Positions 8,536 to 17,944 are shown, numbered from the stretch's first letter. The stretch is 64,000 nucleotides of DNA from JASHPR01 sp963778075 (GCA_963778075.1 CAVZTJ010000012.1:248001-312000), one strand, 5' to 3'. Program-made: numbers and translations. Notes: generated by a model from the letters alone, not told the origin.

Positions 8536-11500
8536 CTCCAGCCAGGGCCAGGTCATTACCTTTTACTCCTACAAAGGTGGAACTGGCCGCACGATGGCGC
8601 TGGCCAACGTCGCCTGGATCCTCGCTAGCAGTGGCAAGCGGGTCCTCGCCGTTGACTGGGATCTGGAATCCCCCGGTCTGCATAAGTTCTTTCACCCGTT
8701 CCTCGACGAGTCCATAGTCGGTGCGACGCCAGGCGTCATAGAGATCATTAACGATTATGCGTCGGCAGCCGTGAGCCCTGATCAGCGTGGCGACGACTGG
8801 CATCTAAAATATGCTCGCGTCGACCGGGATGCGGTTTCGCTTGAATGGACCTTCCCTGAGGACGGCAAGCTAGATTTTCTTTCTGCGGGCCGCCAGAATC
8901 GTGATTATTCTGCCGCAGTCTCGTCACTCGACTGGGACAACTTCTATGAGCGGCTCGGGGGCGGAAGGTTCTTCCGCGCAATGCGGGAAAACATGAAGCA
9001 GAACTATGATTACGTGCTGATAGACAGCCGAACCGGTCTATCGGATGTGGCGGATATCTGCACGATCGAGCTGCCCGACGTTCTGGTTGTCTGCTTTACC
9101 CTCAGCGACCAGAGCATCGAGGGAGCCGCTAACGTCGCCCGGCAGATAAGCCGCAGGTACCGGGACCGGAATATCCGCGTCCTGCCGGTGCCGATGCGAA
9201 TCGAGGACGGCGAGAAGGAGAAGCTCGACATCGGCCGCGCGCTGGCCCGTTCGAGGTTCGAGGGATTCCCGGCCGGGCTGGCTCAGGACAGCTCCGCGTT
9301 GTACTGGGCGTCGGTCGAGGTGCCGTACAAGCCGTTCTACGCGTTCGAGGAGACGCTGGCGACGTTCGGTGACGACCCCGGATCTCCGGCCTCACTGCTT
9401 GCCTCGTTCGAGCGTATTACCGACTCCATCACCGGCGGCCAGATCGTGGCCATGAAGCCGGTACCGGAGGATCTTCGGCTGCAGTACAAGGAGGCTTTCA
9501 CCCGCCGTCCGGCCACGGCGCTGACGCCGGTCTACGTGAGCTACGCCCCAGAGGACCGCATGTGGGCCGACTGGATCGAGGCGGTGCTGACCCGGGCGAA
9601 CTTCCGCGTGATCCCGCGGTCGACGGTGGCCTCGGTCGCCGCGAGCGGCGACATCCGCAGCAGCATGTCCGAGCACGAGCTTCAGGGCGCTCCCCGGGCA
9701 ATCGCGGTCCTTTCGTCGGCATACCTGCACTCGCCGCAAGCCAGGGCCGTCTGGAAAGCGCTGTCGGCAGCGGACGCAGCCGGGATGCACCGGCAGCTCG
9801 TGCCGATCCGGGTCAGCGATGTCAGGGTCACCGAGCCGTTTACGGACTACCCGGTCGTGGACCTCGCACGGATGGACGCGAGCCAGGCAACCGCGAGGTT
9901 GCTGTGGGCGCTGGACCGTCCTGCTCAGGCGGCCGGCAGCACGGGTGGTCAGTCGGGGGTGCCGAGGTTCCCTGGCACGGTCCCGCCGATCTGGAACGTG
10001 CCCGCAAGGAACGCCGACTTCACCGGGCGCGGCGCAACGCTGGAGAAGCTGCGCGACAAGCTCGCTGGGGGCGGCGTCGCCGTCGTGGTTGCCCAGGCCT
10101 TGTACGGCCTGGGCGGGGTTGGCAAGACGCAGCTAGCGCTGGAATACGCGCACCGGTTCATGGCCGACTACGACCTGGTCTGGTGGGTGCCGTCGGAGCG
10201 GTCGGAGGAGATCAGCCTCGCCCTGGCGGAGCTGGCCAGGAAGCTGGGTCTGCAAGTCGGCGACAACGTGGCCGAGGCGGCAGAGGCAGCGCTCGAGGAA
10301 CTGCGCCGCGATGCCACGCCGCACTGGCTGCTGATCTTCGACAACGCAGACGACCCGAAACAGCTCGAGCCGTATCTGCCTACCGGTTCCGGGCACGTTC
10401 TGATTACCTCGCGAAATCAGGCCTGGGGCCATGCTGCCGAGCCCCTCGAGGTTGACGTCTTCACCAGCGACGAAAGCGTCTCGCACCTGCTGCGGCACGT
10501 GCCCGAGCTGGACCCGGCCGAGGCTGCCGAGGTCGCGGATGCCCTTGGCCATCTGCCGCTCGCGGTCGAGCAGGCCAGCGCCTGGCTGGAGCAGACCGGG
10601 ATGTCGGCCCGCGCCTACATCGAGCAGCTGGTGACGGAGTCCACCCGGATCCTGGCGCTGAACCAGCCGGCCGATTATCCGATGCCCGTGGTAGCGACCT
10701 GGAACCTCTCGTTCGAGCAGCTCAAGGAACGGTCACCGGCCGCCGTCCGGCTGCTGCAGATTCTGGCGTTCTGCTCGCCCGGCCCGATCTCCATGGACCT
10801 GCTCTACAGCGATGAGATGAACGCATCGCTGCTGCCCTTCGACGAGACGCTGAGCGAGAAACTAATGCTCGGCCGCGTGATCCGGGATGTGAGCCGGTTC
10901 GCGCTGATCAAGGTCGATCAGGGCAGCAGCTCGGTGCAGATCCACCGCCTGGTGCAGGCCGTGATCCGGTCCCAGCTGACCGAGGACGAGCAGCGGGGGG
11001 TCCGGCACGAGGTGCACAAGATCCTGGTCGGCGTGCGGCCCCGGCAGGGAGAAACCGACGACCCGGCGAACTGGTCCACCTACGACATCATCTGGCCTCA
11101 CCTCGGGCCGTCCAACGCAGAGGAGTGCGAGGATCCCAGGACCCGCCAGCTGCTCATCGACTGGGTGCGCTACCAGTGGTTGCACGGCGAGTTCGAGTAC
11201 GTGCTCAGCGAGGCCAACCGGCTGCAGAACCTGTGGAGCCAGCAACTAGGCCCGGACCACCAGCAGACGCTGCACCTGCAATGCCAGATAGCCAACGTGC
11301 TGCGATCGCAGGGTCGCTTCCGCGAAGCGAGAGAGCTGGATACCTACGTCCTCGAGCGGCAGCGGGCGGTGCTCGGCGCCGATCATCCGCACGCGCTCAT
11401 GACCGCCGGCGGCCTGGCTGCGGACCTGCGTGCGCTTGGCGACTTCCAGGAAGCGCTCGCGTCCGACCGGGAAACCTACGAAAGCTTCAAGGAGCAGTTC

Positions 11501-12460
11501 GGCGCGGATTATGAGCGCACCCTTATGGCCGCGCACAACCTGGCCAGCTCGCTACGGCTGGTCGGCGACTACTACGCGGCGCGTGCGCTGGACCAGGAGA
11601 CGCTGGACCGGCGGCGGGTTGTGCTGCCGCCGGACCATCCCTACACGCTGGGGTCTGCGGCGTACCTCGCGGTGGACATGCGCGCGGCGGGCGCTTTCCG
11701 GGAATCGGTCGACGTCCTCCGGGATACCTGGACGAAGTACCAGGCGGTGCTGGGCGAGGACATGCTCGAGACGCTGCGCACAGCGGCCAGCCTGGCAGTC
11801 TCGCTGCGCAAGGCGGGAGAGCAGTCCGACGCGATGGCCCTTGCGCAGGACACCTACGAGCGGTTCAAGCGCCGCTACGGCGCCGACTCGCCCGACGTTC
11901 AGGCGAGCGCGCTCAACCTGGCGTGTGACTACGCGGCGGTTGACGACATGCCCAGGGCGCTGGATCTGGTGTCCGACGTCAAGGCCGCTCTCCAGGCCAC
12001 CCTGGGTGATGACCACCCGAACACGATGGTGGCCGCCAACAACCTGGCCTGCTACCTGCGGGCGATCGGCCAGCTGCCCGAGGCACTGCGGCTGACCCAG
12101 GAAACCCTGCGCCAGATGCGCGACCGGCTCGGCGACCGGCACCCGCTGACCCTCTCCGCCGCGGTGAACCTGGCCAACTGCCAGGGTGACGCGGGGGAAC
12201 TGGCCCAGGCCGAGGCGCTGATGCGGGAGACGATCTCGCGGCTCGGCGAGGTGCTCACCGAAGACCATCCCGACACCCTTGTCTGCCGGGCGAACCTGGC
12301 GGTCACCCTGCACGACGCCGGCCGGGACAAGGAGGCCGAGGAACTCCGGCTAACGATCCTGGGCGACTTCAGCCGGGTCCTGGGCGCTGGCCATCCGGAC
12401 GCCACGCAGCTGCGGAAATGGCAGCGGATCAATCGCGACCTGGAACCGCAGCAGATCTAG
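8528..12460 (+). CDS. fxsT: FxsT, FxSxx-COOH system ATPase-TIR-NB-ARC-tetratricopeptide protein
   Basis: The product has 1310 residues. Domains in order: a ParA/MinD-type P-loop ATPase (K16GGTGRT22 then DWDLESPG; the second lysine is Arg), about residues 1-270; a TIR-like domain starting PVYVSYAPEDRMWADW, about 330-470; an NB-ARC NTPase with GLGGVGKT (Lys533), LLIFDNAD and LITSRN, about 490-800; then a long array of tetratricopeptide repeats with the recurrent DHP(N/D)T pattern to the C-terminus. This layout is that of STAND-type signalling proteins, where TPRs sense and NB-ARC oligomerises. The TIR domain lacks the Glu seen in FxsC. It ends the fxs cassette; a convergent gene ends 20 nt downstream. 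Confidence 0.92.
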   Translation: MSDSSQGQVITFYSYKGGTGRTMALANVAWILASSGKRVLAVDWDLESPGLHKFFHPFLDESIVGATPGVIEIINDYASAAVSPDQRGDDWHLKYARVDRDAVSLEWTFPEDGKLDFLSAGRQNRDYSAAVSSLDWDNFYERLGGGRFFRAMRENMKQNYDYVLIDSRTGLSDVADICTIELPDVLVVCFTLSDQSIEGAANVARQISRRYRDRNIRVLPVPMRIEDGEKEKLDIGRALARSRFEGFPAGLAQDSSALYWASVEVPYKPFYAFEETLATFGDDPGSPASLLASFERITDSITGGQIVAMKPVPEDLRLQYKEAFTRRPATALTPVYVSYAPEDRMWADWIEAVLTRANFRVIPRSTVASVAASGDIRSSMSEHELQGAPRAIAVLSSAYLHSPQARAVWKALSAADAAGMHRQLVPIRVSDVRVTEPFTDYPVVDLARMDASQATARLLWALDRPAQAAGSTGGQSGVPRFPGTVPPIWNVPARNADFTGRGATLEKLRDKLAGGGVAVVVAQALYGLGGVGKTQLALEYAHRFMADYDLVWWVPSERSEEISLALAELARKLGLQVGDNVAEAAEAALEELRRDATPHWLLIFDNADDPKQLEPYLPTGSGHVLITSRNQAWGHAAEPLEVDVFTSDESVSHLLRHVPELDPAEAAEVADALGHLPLAVEQASAWLEQTGMSARAYIEQLVTESTRILALNQPADYPMPVVATWNLSFEQLKERSPAAVRLLQILAFCSPGPISMDLLYSDEMNASLLPFDETLSEKLMLGRVIRDVSRFALIKVDQGSSSVQIHRLVQAVIRSQLTEDEQRGVRHEVHKILVGVRPRQGETDDPANWSTYDIIWPHLGPSNAEECEDPRTRQLLIDWVRYQWLHGEFEYVLSEANRLQNLWSQQLGPDHQQTLHLQCQIANVLRSQGRFREARELDTYVLERQRAVLGADHPHALMTAGGLAADLRALGDFQEALASDRETYESFKEQFGADYERTLMAAHNLASSLRLVGDYYAARALDQETLDRRRVVLPPDHPYTLGSAAYLAVDMRAAGAFRESVDVLRDTWTKYQAVLGEDMLETLRTAASLAVSLRKAGEQSDAMALAQDTYERFKRRYGADSPDVQASALNLACDYAAVDDMPRALDLVSDVKAALQATLGDDHPNTMVAANNLACYLRAIGQLPEALRLTQETLRQMRDRLGDRHPLTLSAAVNLANCQGDAGELAQAEALMRETISRLGEVLTEDHPDTLVCRANLAVTLHDAGRDKEAEELRLTILGDFSRVLGAGHPDATQLRKWQRINRDLEPQQI

Positions 12461-12480
12461 GCTGGCCCGCGGCATTGCGC

Positions 12481-13380
12481 TCACGGGCTCCGCGATTCGC
12501 GATCGTGCGCCGGCCGGCTCGACGACAGCCACCGCAAGATGTCCGGAAGCACATCCAGCGCGCCAAAGTGCGCGGCGCCTGCCTGGACGATCACGGTCGC
12601 GTTCGGGATCCGGCTCGCTAGCCACCGGGCGTGACTGGCCGGCGAGAACACGTCATTGGCCCCGTGCCAGAGCAGCACAGGAACGGACACGGCGGCCGGA
12701 TCGAAGCCCCACGGCAGGCTGAATGCCAGCGTGTCGTCGATCCAGCCGTAGTCGGACGTCCGCATCGCCTCGGCGTAGGCCTCGACAAGCTTGGACCGGA
12801 TTCCTCTATCGGCCATCACCCGCTTGTCCGGGTCAGGCAGCTCGGCCTGCAGCTTGACAATCAGGCTCGTCGGGTCGGCCCGGATCGCGTCAGCAACCTG
12901 TTTCGTGTGAGCAGCGATGCCCGCGTAGCCGTTCGACGCGGCCGTGAACTCCATGACGTTTGAGCGGGCCATTCCGTCCAGCCAGTCAAGCCCGTCGGCA
13001 CCGCGAGGGGCAAGGCTTACCAGCACCGCGGCCTTGGTCGTGCGCTCGGGCAGCAGCCCGGCGCACGCGAGCGCGTGCGGCCCTCCGCCAGACCGGCCGA
13101 CAACCGCGAATTTCCGCAGACCATAGGCGTCCGCTATTGCCTGCACATCTGCTGCTGCGTCCGCGACCCGCCGGCCCTCCAGCCGGTCGGACTCGCCGTA
13201 ACCCGGCCGGTCAAAGGAGATCAGCCGGATGCCCAGCCGGTGCAGCACGGCGGATCTGGGATGAGGGCCCAGCCGGCTCCCCGGGGTTCCGTGCAGGAGA
13301 AACACGGGTTTCCCATCGGGATCGCCGTACATCTGGGTGGAGAGTCGTCTGCCGTCGGCCGCATGCACCACACGTTTCAA
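12481..13380 (-). CDS. Alpha/beta hydrolase
   Basis: A 299-residue single-domain alpha/beta hydrolase. Visible parts are the oxyanion loop HGTPGSR, a nucleophile elbow GRSGGG with Ser as likely nucleophile, an acid in GANDVFSP and a catalytic histidine in GAAHFG. The family (esterase, epoxide hydrolase and haloperoxidase relatives) is too broad to name a substrate. It is cytoplasmic, with no signal peptide. The start appears to be TTG at 13380 behind an AAGGGA stretch. The gene converges on fxsT. Confidence 0.82.
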   Translation of the reverse strand: MKRVVHAADGRRLSTQMYGDPDGKPVFLLHGTPGSRLGPHPRSAVLHRLGIRLISFDRPGYGESDRLEGRRVADAAADVQAIADAYGLRKFAVVGRSGGGPHALACAGLLPERTTKAAVLVSLAPRGADGLDWLDGMARSNVMEFTAASNGYAGIAAHTKQVADAIRADPTSLIVKLQAELPDPDKRVMADRGIRSKLVEAYAEAMRTSDYGWIDDTLAFSLPWGFDPAAVSVPVLLWHGANDVFSPASHARWLASRIPNATVIVQAGAAHFGALDVLPDILRWLSSSRPAHDRESRSP

Positions 13381-13493
13381 GATCGTCCCTTGCCGCTCCG
13401 CGCCGCCGACACCGCCCGGCCGCCAACTCCAGCATGACGTCGGGTGGCCGGCAACGGAAGAGAGAAAGGTGCGCTTTTAGACCATTCGGCTGG

Positions 13494-14348
13494 CTACTCA
13501 CTCCCAGCGTCGGCGAGAACCTCATGCAGGAACTCGCGCACCACCGCCTCGAATTTGCCTGCCTCCTCGATCTGCGGCGAGTGACCGGATTTCTCGAAGA
13601 TCACCAGGCGCGAGTCCGGGATCAGCGAGGCGATGGTCTCGGCCGATGAGACCGGCGTGATCCAGTCCGTCCGGCCCACCGTCACCAGGGTCGGGCAGCG
13701 CACGCCGGGAAGCTGCGGCTTGAGGTCGTAGTCCGGCATGTTCTGCTGGAAGCACCAGTTGTGCGCCTCGTAGCGGTAGATGCCGGCCTCGACGCTGGCC
13801 GCGGAGCGGACCGGGTCGTACTCGAAGTCGTAGAGCGGGATGATCTCGGCCCACCGCGCCTTGAGGTCCTCGTTGTCGCGCATCTGCCCGCTCCAGTAGC
13901 GGTTGAAGTTGTCCCAGTCGATCGCGACCCGACTCTGATTGCGGGCGCTCTCGAGGGCCCGGTCCAGGCTGGAGTGGTCGGGCGCGGTATCCCGGAGGAT
14001 CATCGCCCGCACCCTTTCGGGATACGCGATGGCATACTCCATCGGAAGCAGGCCCGTCCCAGCCGCCACCGCCGACCAGCCCAGGTCGCGCACCATGAAC
14101 TGAGGGAGATACAGCAGGATGCTGAAGAACACGGCCGAGAGCAGCAGCACCGCGATGCAGGCCGGCCCGAAGGTTGGGTTGCCGATCACGTCCGGTGGCA
14201 GCAGCGGGCTGGTGCCGGCCTTGCGTTCCACCAGGGCGAATGCGAGCAGGCCGAGTGGTGCGAGCGCCAATCCCGCTGAGCCGAGGATGAGCCCTCCGGC
14301 CAGCCCGGCCCTGGACTCGGGCAGCAGATCGTACGTCATCCCCATCAA
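13494..14348 (-). pseudogene. In-frame chimera: MFS transporter fragment fused to alpha/beta hydrolase C-terminal half
   Basis: The first ~100 residues are part of a DHA2/EmrB-type MFS exporter (LVERKAGTSPLLPPDVIGN, then AVFFSILLYLPQFMV and AVAAGTGLLPM), covering about three membrane helices. Directly after LLPM the protein becomes the middle of a proline-iminopeptidase-like alpha/beta hydrolase (EYAIAYPERVRAMILRDTAP) and runs to a normal hydrolase end with VGRTDWITPVSS and KSGHSPQIEE. The hydrolase nucleophile elbow is lost, and the MFS part lacks both ends. Neither half should work as such. A deletion between two former genes is the simplest origin. A start is retained, so a protein could still be made. 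Confidence 0.78.
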
Positions 14349-14372
14349 GGCGGGCCACCATAGCGGACCGGC

Positions 14373-15443
14373 TCAGGGCGGTTCGGCAGGCAGGCCGAAG
14401 CGGGCAAAGACCTCGGCGGAGGCGGCCCAGACCTGGGCGTCGGGCGCCTCCTGATGGGCCGCGGTCAGGAAGCCGACGACCGAGCGGATCTTGTCGCCGT
14501 CCATGGTCAGCACGTCGATACAAGCAGGAACATAGCCGCCGGCATCCGGGTCGAGCAGGTAGCAGCCGACGGCAAGCTGCCCGTTCGCCTGGGCGGGCAG
14601 GTGCTTCCAGCGTTCGCTGAACGGGTACCTGAGCAGGAACTCCCTGAGCAGCTCGTGCCCGGTGAACCAGGTGGGGATCGGCGGCATGCACCAAGTCGCA
14701 TCCTCGGTGAGCATGCCGACCAGCATGTCCGCGTCGCCCCGCTCCATCGCGTCCATGTACTTCTCGACGATGGCCCGGGTGCGCCGGTCACCGAGCTCGC
14801 GCAGGGTCTCCTGCTGGCTGCTGCCGGGCAGGCCGCCGCGGACCGCGGCACGGGCGCGCTGCAGCGCGCTGTTCACCGACGCCACCGACGTACCGAGCTG
14901 ATCCGCCGTTTCGGCGGCGGAGAAGCCGACGACTTCGCGCAGCAGCAGCACGGCCCGCTGCAGCGGCGGCAGCTTCTGCAGCGCGACGATGAAGGCCAGC
15001 TCCATGCTCTCGCGCTGCTCGTAGGCCGCTTCGGGCGAGGAGCCGACGTCACCGGTCAGCCACCGGTCCGGGTAGGGCTCCAGCCAGACCGGGTCGGTCA
15101 CGACCGCTCCCAGGTGGTCTGTTTCCCCGGCGGCCGGGCCGAAGTCGACGGGCAGCTCCCGCCGTGACCGGTGCCTGGTGATGTCCAGGGCGGCGTTGGT
15201 GACGATCGAGTACAGCCACGAGCGCACGGAACTGCGGCCCTCGAACCCGGCCAGCCCGCGCCACGCGCGCAGCATCGCCTCCTGCAGGGCGTCCTCGGCG
15301 TCGTGCACCGAGCCGAGGATCTGGTACGAGTGCGCCCGCAGCTGGGCCCGGTGCGCCTCGACGAGCTCGCCGAACGCTCCCTCGTCGCCATCCCGGGCCA
15401 GCTTCAGCAGCGCCTTCTCACCGGCAGCACTCACCGGCCCCAC
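14373..15443 (-). CDS. ECF sigma factor of the SigX5-like type with C-terminal SnoaL-like domain
   Basis: The product has 356 residues. The sigma2 region has FGELVEAHRAQLRAHSYQI and DAEDALQEAMLRAW. Sigma4 has LPPLQRAVLLLREVVGFS, then the recognition helix TSVASVNSALQRARA. The remaining ~130 residues form a SnoaL-like fold (VEKYMDAMERGDADMLVGML, TGHELLREFLLR). This replaces a separate anti-sigma factor in such extended ECF groups, where the C-terminal domain controls activity. It probably directs RNA polymerase to a small regulon; the target is unknown. Start GTG at 15443, or a second GTG three codons on. The chimeric gene follows after 24 nt, so the two may be co-transcribed. Confidence 0.88.
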   Translation of the reverse strand: MGPVSAAGEKALLKLARDGDEGAFGELVEAHRAQLRAHSYQILGSVHDAEDALQEAMLRAWRGLAGFEGRSSVRSWLYSIVTNAALDITRHRSRRELPVDFGPAAGETDHLGAVVTDPVWLEPYPDRWLTGDVGSSPEAAYEQRESMELAFIVALQKLPPLQRAVLLLREVVGFSAAETADQLGTSVASVNSALQRARAAVRGGLPGSSQQETLRELGDRRTRAIVEKYMDAMERGDADMLVGMLTEDATWCMPPIPTWFTGHELLREFLLRYPFSERWKHLPAQANGQLAVGCYLLDPDAGGYVPACIDVLTMDGDKIRSVVGFLTAAHQEAPDAQVWAASAEVFARFGLPAEPP

Positions 15444-15479
15444 GCTAGCCCTTGCTGTCCGGCGGCAGCGAGCGTTGCA

Positions 15480-15728
15480 TCAGCTCGCCTTGCGGTGTTC
15501 GCGCAGCGCCTCGGCGATCGCGGCCCTGCCGCGCCGGGCGACGCTCGCCGCCGCAGGATCGCCCGGGTAGACCCGGGCGGCCGCGGCCCGCTTGCGGTAG
15601 GCGTCGAACCTGGCTGCCCGGATCTCGTCGACGCGGGATGGCTGCGTGACCGGCAGCGGGCCGGCGGGCAACTGCCGCAGGCCCGGCAGGTCGTCCCGCA
15701 CCCGGGCGAAAAGTTCCTTGCCGTCCAT
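15480..15728 (-). CDS. Small hypothetical protein
   Basis: This is an 82-residue frame from ATG 15728; a TTG at 15758 would add ten residues. It is basic and helical, with a motif-like stretch DEIRAARFDAYRKRAAAARV in the middle. It has no membrane segment and no recognised family. It sits between the sigma factor gene and the FAA-hydrolase gene on the same strand. The amino acid composition is protein-like rather than antisense noise. Confidence 0.5.
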   Translation of the reverse strand: MDGKELFARVRDDLPGLRQLPAGPLPVTQPSRVDEIRAARFDAYRKRAAAARVYPGDPAAASVARRGRAAIAEALREHRKAS

Positions 15729-15780
15729 GATGTGGACGCTACCGGGGGGCACCGACAATCCCGGAACACCGCGCCGCCCG

Positions 15781-16674
15781 TCACCCGGCCGTGCTGCGGT
15801 CCGGCTCGGGAGTGAGCCAGCCGAACCACTCGGCGGTGGCCGGCCGCACGACGTTCGTCAGGCTGCCGACGCCGGCGATGTCGATCTGCGCCTGGTCGCC
15901 GTCCAGCAGGGTGAAGTCCAGCTCGGGGACCAGCCCGGTACCGGTCGACAGGATCACGCCGTGCGGGAAGCTGGCGCACCGGAACAGGTAGTGCACGAGC
16001 TCGTCGAGGCCGCGGTGCAGTCGCGCCGTTGAGGTCTCGCCCTGCCAGACGGCCCGGCCTCCCCGGAGCACCGACGCGGTGATGGCCAGCGAGCCGATGC
16101 CGGGCAGCTCCCACACCGGCACGATTCCCGGCCCCAGAGCGCACGCACCTTGGTAGACCTTGGCCTGCGGCAGGTACAGCGGGTTCTCGCCCTCGATCGA
16201 GCGCGACGACACGTCGTTGCATATGGTCACGCCGACGATCTCGCCGCTGGAGTTGCACGCCAGCGCGAGCTCCGGCTCGGGCACGGAGATCTCCGAGTCC
16301 GGCCGGATGCCGATGGGCTCGCCGGGCCCGCAGACGCGCCAGGCCGGGCTCTTAAAGAACAGCTCGGGCCGCTCGGCGTCGTAAACGCGCGCGTACACGT
16401 CGGCGACCTGGCTTTCCTCCTGACGCGCGGTGCTGGAGCGCTCGTAGGTGACGCCGGACGCCCACACCTCGGTCAGCCCGTCCACCGGCGGGAGCATCCG
16501 GATGGGGGTGCGGGGCGGCATGGCCTGCCCGGCCCGGTCCAGGATCTCCCGCATCCGGTCTCGCGGCTGGATGAGCAGTTCGGCGATCGAGCGGACCGGC
16601 AGCGGCCGGATTGCCCGGCCATCGTCCACGGCGACCGCCGCGCCTGCCGCAGTCGCATACCGGATGATCTGCAC
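15781..16674 (-). CDS. Fumarylacetoacetate hydrolase family protein
   Basis: The product has 297 residues from a GTG at 16674 (V-Q-I-I-R-Y). A longer open frame continues upstream, but that part belongs to a different, broken gene. The FAH fold is shown by EVWASGVTYERS, PEPELALACN with the metal-binding glutamates, GVTICNDVSSRSIEG, and near the end ILSTGTGLVPE. Relatives hydrolyse or decarboxylate beta-diketo or keto-acid ring-cleavage products in sugar-acid or aromatic catabolism, using a divalent metal. The exact substrate is unclear. It has a plausible link to the other ring-cleavage genes at 36-38 kb, but they are not adjacent. Confidence 0.85.
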   Translation of the reverse strand: MQIIRYATAAGAAVAVDDGRAIRPLPVRSIAELLIQPRDRMREILDRAGQAMPPRTPIRMLPPVDGLTEVWASGVTYERSSTARQEESQVADVYARVYDAERPELFFKSPAWRVCGPGEPIGIRPDSEISVPEPELALACNSSGEIVGVTICNDVSSRSIEGENPLYLPQAKVYQGACALGPGIVPVWELPGIGSLAITASVLRGGRAVWQGETSTARLHRGLDELVHYLFRCASFPHGVILSTGTGLVPELDFTLLDGDQAQIDIAGVGSLTNVVRPATAEWFGWLTPEPDRSTAG

Positions 16675-16693
16675 AGCTGGCCTCCCAACCGCC

Positions 16694-17259
16694 CTAGTCT
16701 GACAGAACGTCGCGCCGGAGCTGCGGGAAGACCTTCGACACCTTGCCCAGCAGGTAGTCGCCGTAGGTTCCGGTGAAGCGCGCAGGTCCTGGCCGTCCCA
16801 CCGCCGCTCGCCGCCATCCCCTGTGGCAGCACGCGCGGGCAGCGGCGGGACCTCGGCCCCGAACGCCGGATGCCGGCGTCGAGACCCAGGCTGAGCGCCA
16901 CGCCGCGCAGCACGGCCTGGCCCACGCCGGTCAGCGCGTCCAGGTAGCGCAGCACGAGCGGGCGCAGCCGCGGGACCTGCCGCGGGAACAGGTTGCCACC
17001 GGCCGCCGCGTTCCATGGCGATCTCCATCTTGTCCGCCAGCGGCAGCGCGAAGAACTCGGCGGCCGCGTCGGCGAGTTGGTCCAGCAGGCCAGTCGGCAC
17101 GCCGTGGCCGGTTACGTAGAAGAACCCTCGATCCCGGCAGGCCGCCTGGATCTGCTCGGCTACCACGGCGCACGCCGTCGCCGACCCGCCGCCTGCCAGC
17201 GGGGACACGTCGATGACCGGCAGCCCGGCGGAGCCGCCGGAGTCAGGCGCGGAATTCAT
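16694..17259 (-). pseudogene. Broken isopenicillin-N-synthase-like 2OG-Fe(II) oxygenase
   Basis: The N-terminal DIOX_N part is clear from ATG 17259: LPVIDVSPLAGG, IQAACRDRGFFYVTGHGVP, AAEFFALPLADKMEIAM. After about residue 85 the frame is lost. Typical mid-protein sequence (LVLRYLDALTGVGQAVLRG, SLGLDAG) continues in another frame. The catalytic HxD/H core is absent, and the family's C-terminus (TGTYGDYLLGKVSKVFPQL) appears directly before a TAG stop at 16694. About 565 nt remain of a usual ~1000. So there is at least one frameshift and one large internal deletion. The start overlaps the end of the response regulator gene by 17 nt. Confidence 0.82.
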
Positions 17260-17944
17260 TCTGATTCGGGTCACCCGCCCGCACGATGCCGGTCTCGTAG
17301 GCAAGGATCACGGCCTGCACCCGGTCCCGCAGCCCGAGTTTGGCCAGCAGGTTCCCGACGTGTGACTTCACGGTCGCCTCGCTGACGACGAGATCGGCGG
17401 CTATCTCCGCGTTGGTCATGCCGCGGGCGAGCCGCATCAGGATGTCGTGCTCCCTGGCCGTCAGCGACGCCAGCCGGGACGGGGTCGGCAGCGTCTGCGC
17501 GGGCCGCCGGGCGAACGCGTCGATCAGCCGCATCGTCACCGACGGCGCGAGCAGCGCGTTGCCCGATGCGGCGGTCTTCACCGCTGCGATCAGGTCGTGC
17601 CGCGGCGCGTCCTTCAGCAGGAACCCGCACGCCCCGGCCCGGAGCGCCTCGTACACGTAGTCATCGAGGTCAAAGGTGGTCAGCATGACGACGCGCGGCG
17701 CCGTCGACCGGTCACCCCCGGTGATCTGCCTGGTGGCCTCCAGGCCATCCATCCCCGGCATCCGCACGTCCATCAGAATCACGTCCGGCCGGTGCTCGGT
17801 CGCCGCCTGGACGGCCTGCGCACCGTTCGCCGCCTCGCCGACCACCGTGATCCCGTCGGCCGCATCGAGGATCACGCAGAATCCGGTCCGCACCAGTTCC
17901 TGGTCATCGGCGACGAGCACCCGGATCGGCTCGGGGCTGGTCAT
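17243..17944 (-). CDS. NarL/FixJ-type response regulator
   Basis: The product has 233 residues: an N-terminal receiver domain (VLVADDQELVRTGF, phospho-acceptor Asp in VILMDVRMPGMDG, conserved Lys in GFLLKDAP) and a C-terminal LuxR helix-turn-helix (LTAREHDILMRLARGMTNAEIA, then SEATVKSHVGNLLAKLGL). It is phosphorylated by the histidine kinase encoded just upstream, whose stop overlaps this start by 4 nt. A likely target is the divergent ABC transporter set starting at 19362, by the usual arrangement in actinobacteria; that target is inference. Confidence 0.93.
   Translation of the reverse strand: MTSPEPIRVLVADDQELVRTGFCVILDAADGITVVGEAANGAQAVQAATEHRPDVILMDVRMPGMDGLEATRQITGGDRSTAPRVVMLTTFDLDDYVYEALRAGACGFLLKDAPRHDLIAAVKTAASGNALLAPSVTMRLIDAFARRPAQTLPTPSRLASLTAREHDILMRLARGMTNAEIAADLVVSEATVKSHVGNLLAKLGLRDRVQAVILAYETGIVRAGDPNQNEFRA

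Noticed and set aside
15781..17304. A single 507-residue fusion protein of oxygenase and FAA-hydrolase
   Set aside because: The middle ~130 residues are frameshifted noise, and the FAA-hydrolase has its own GTG start at 16674.
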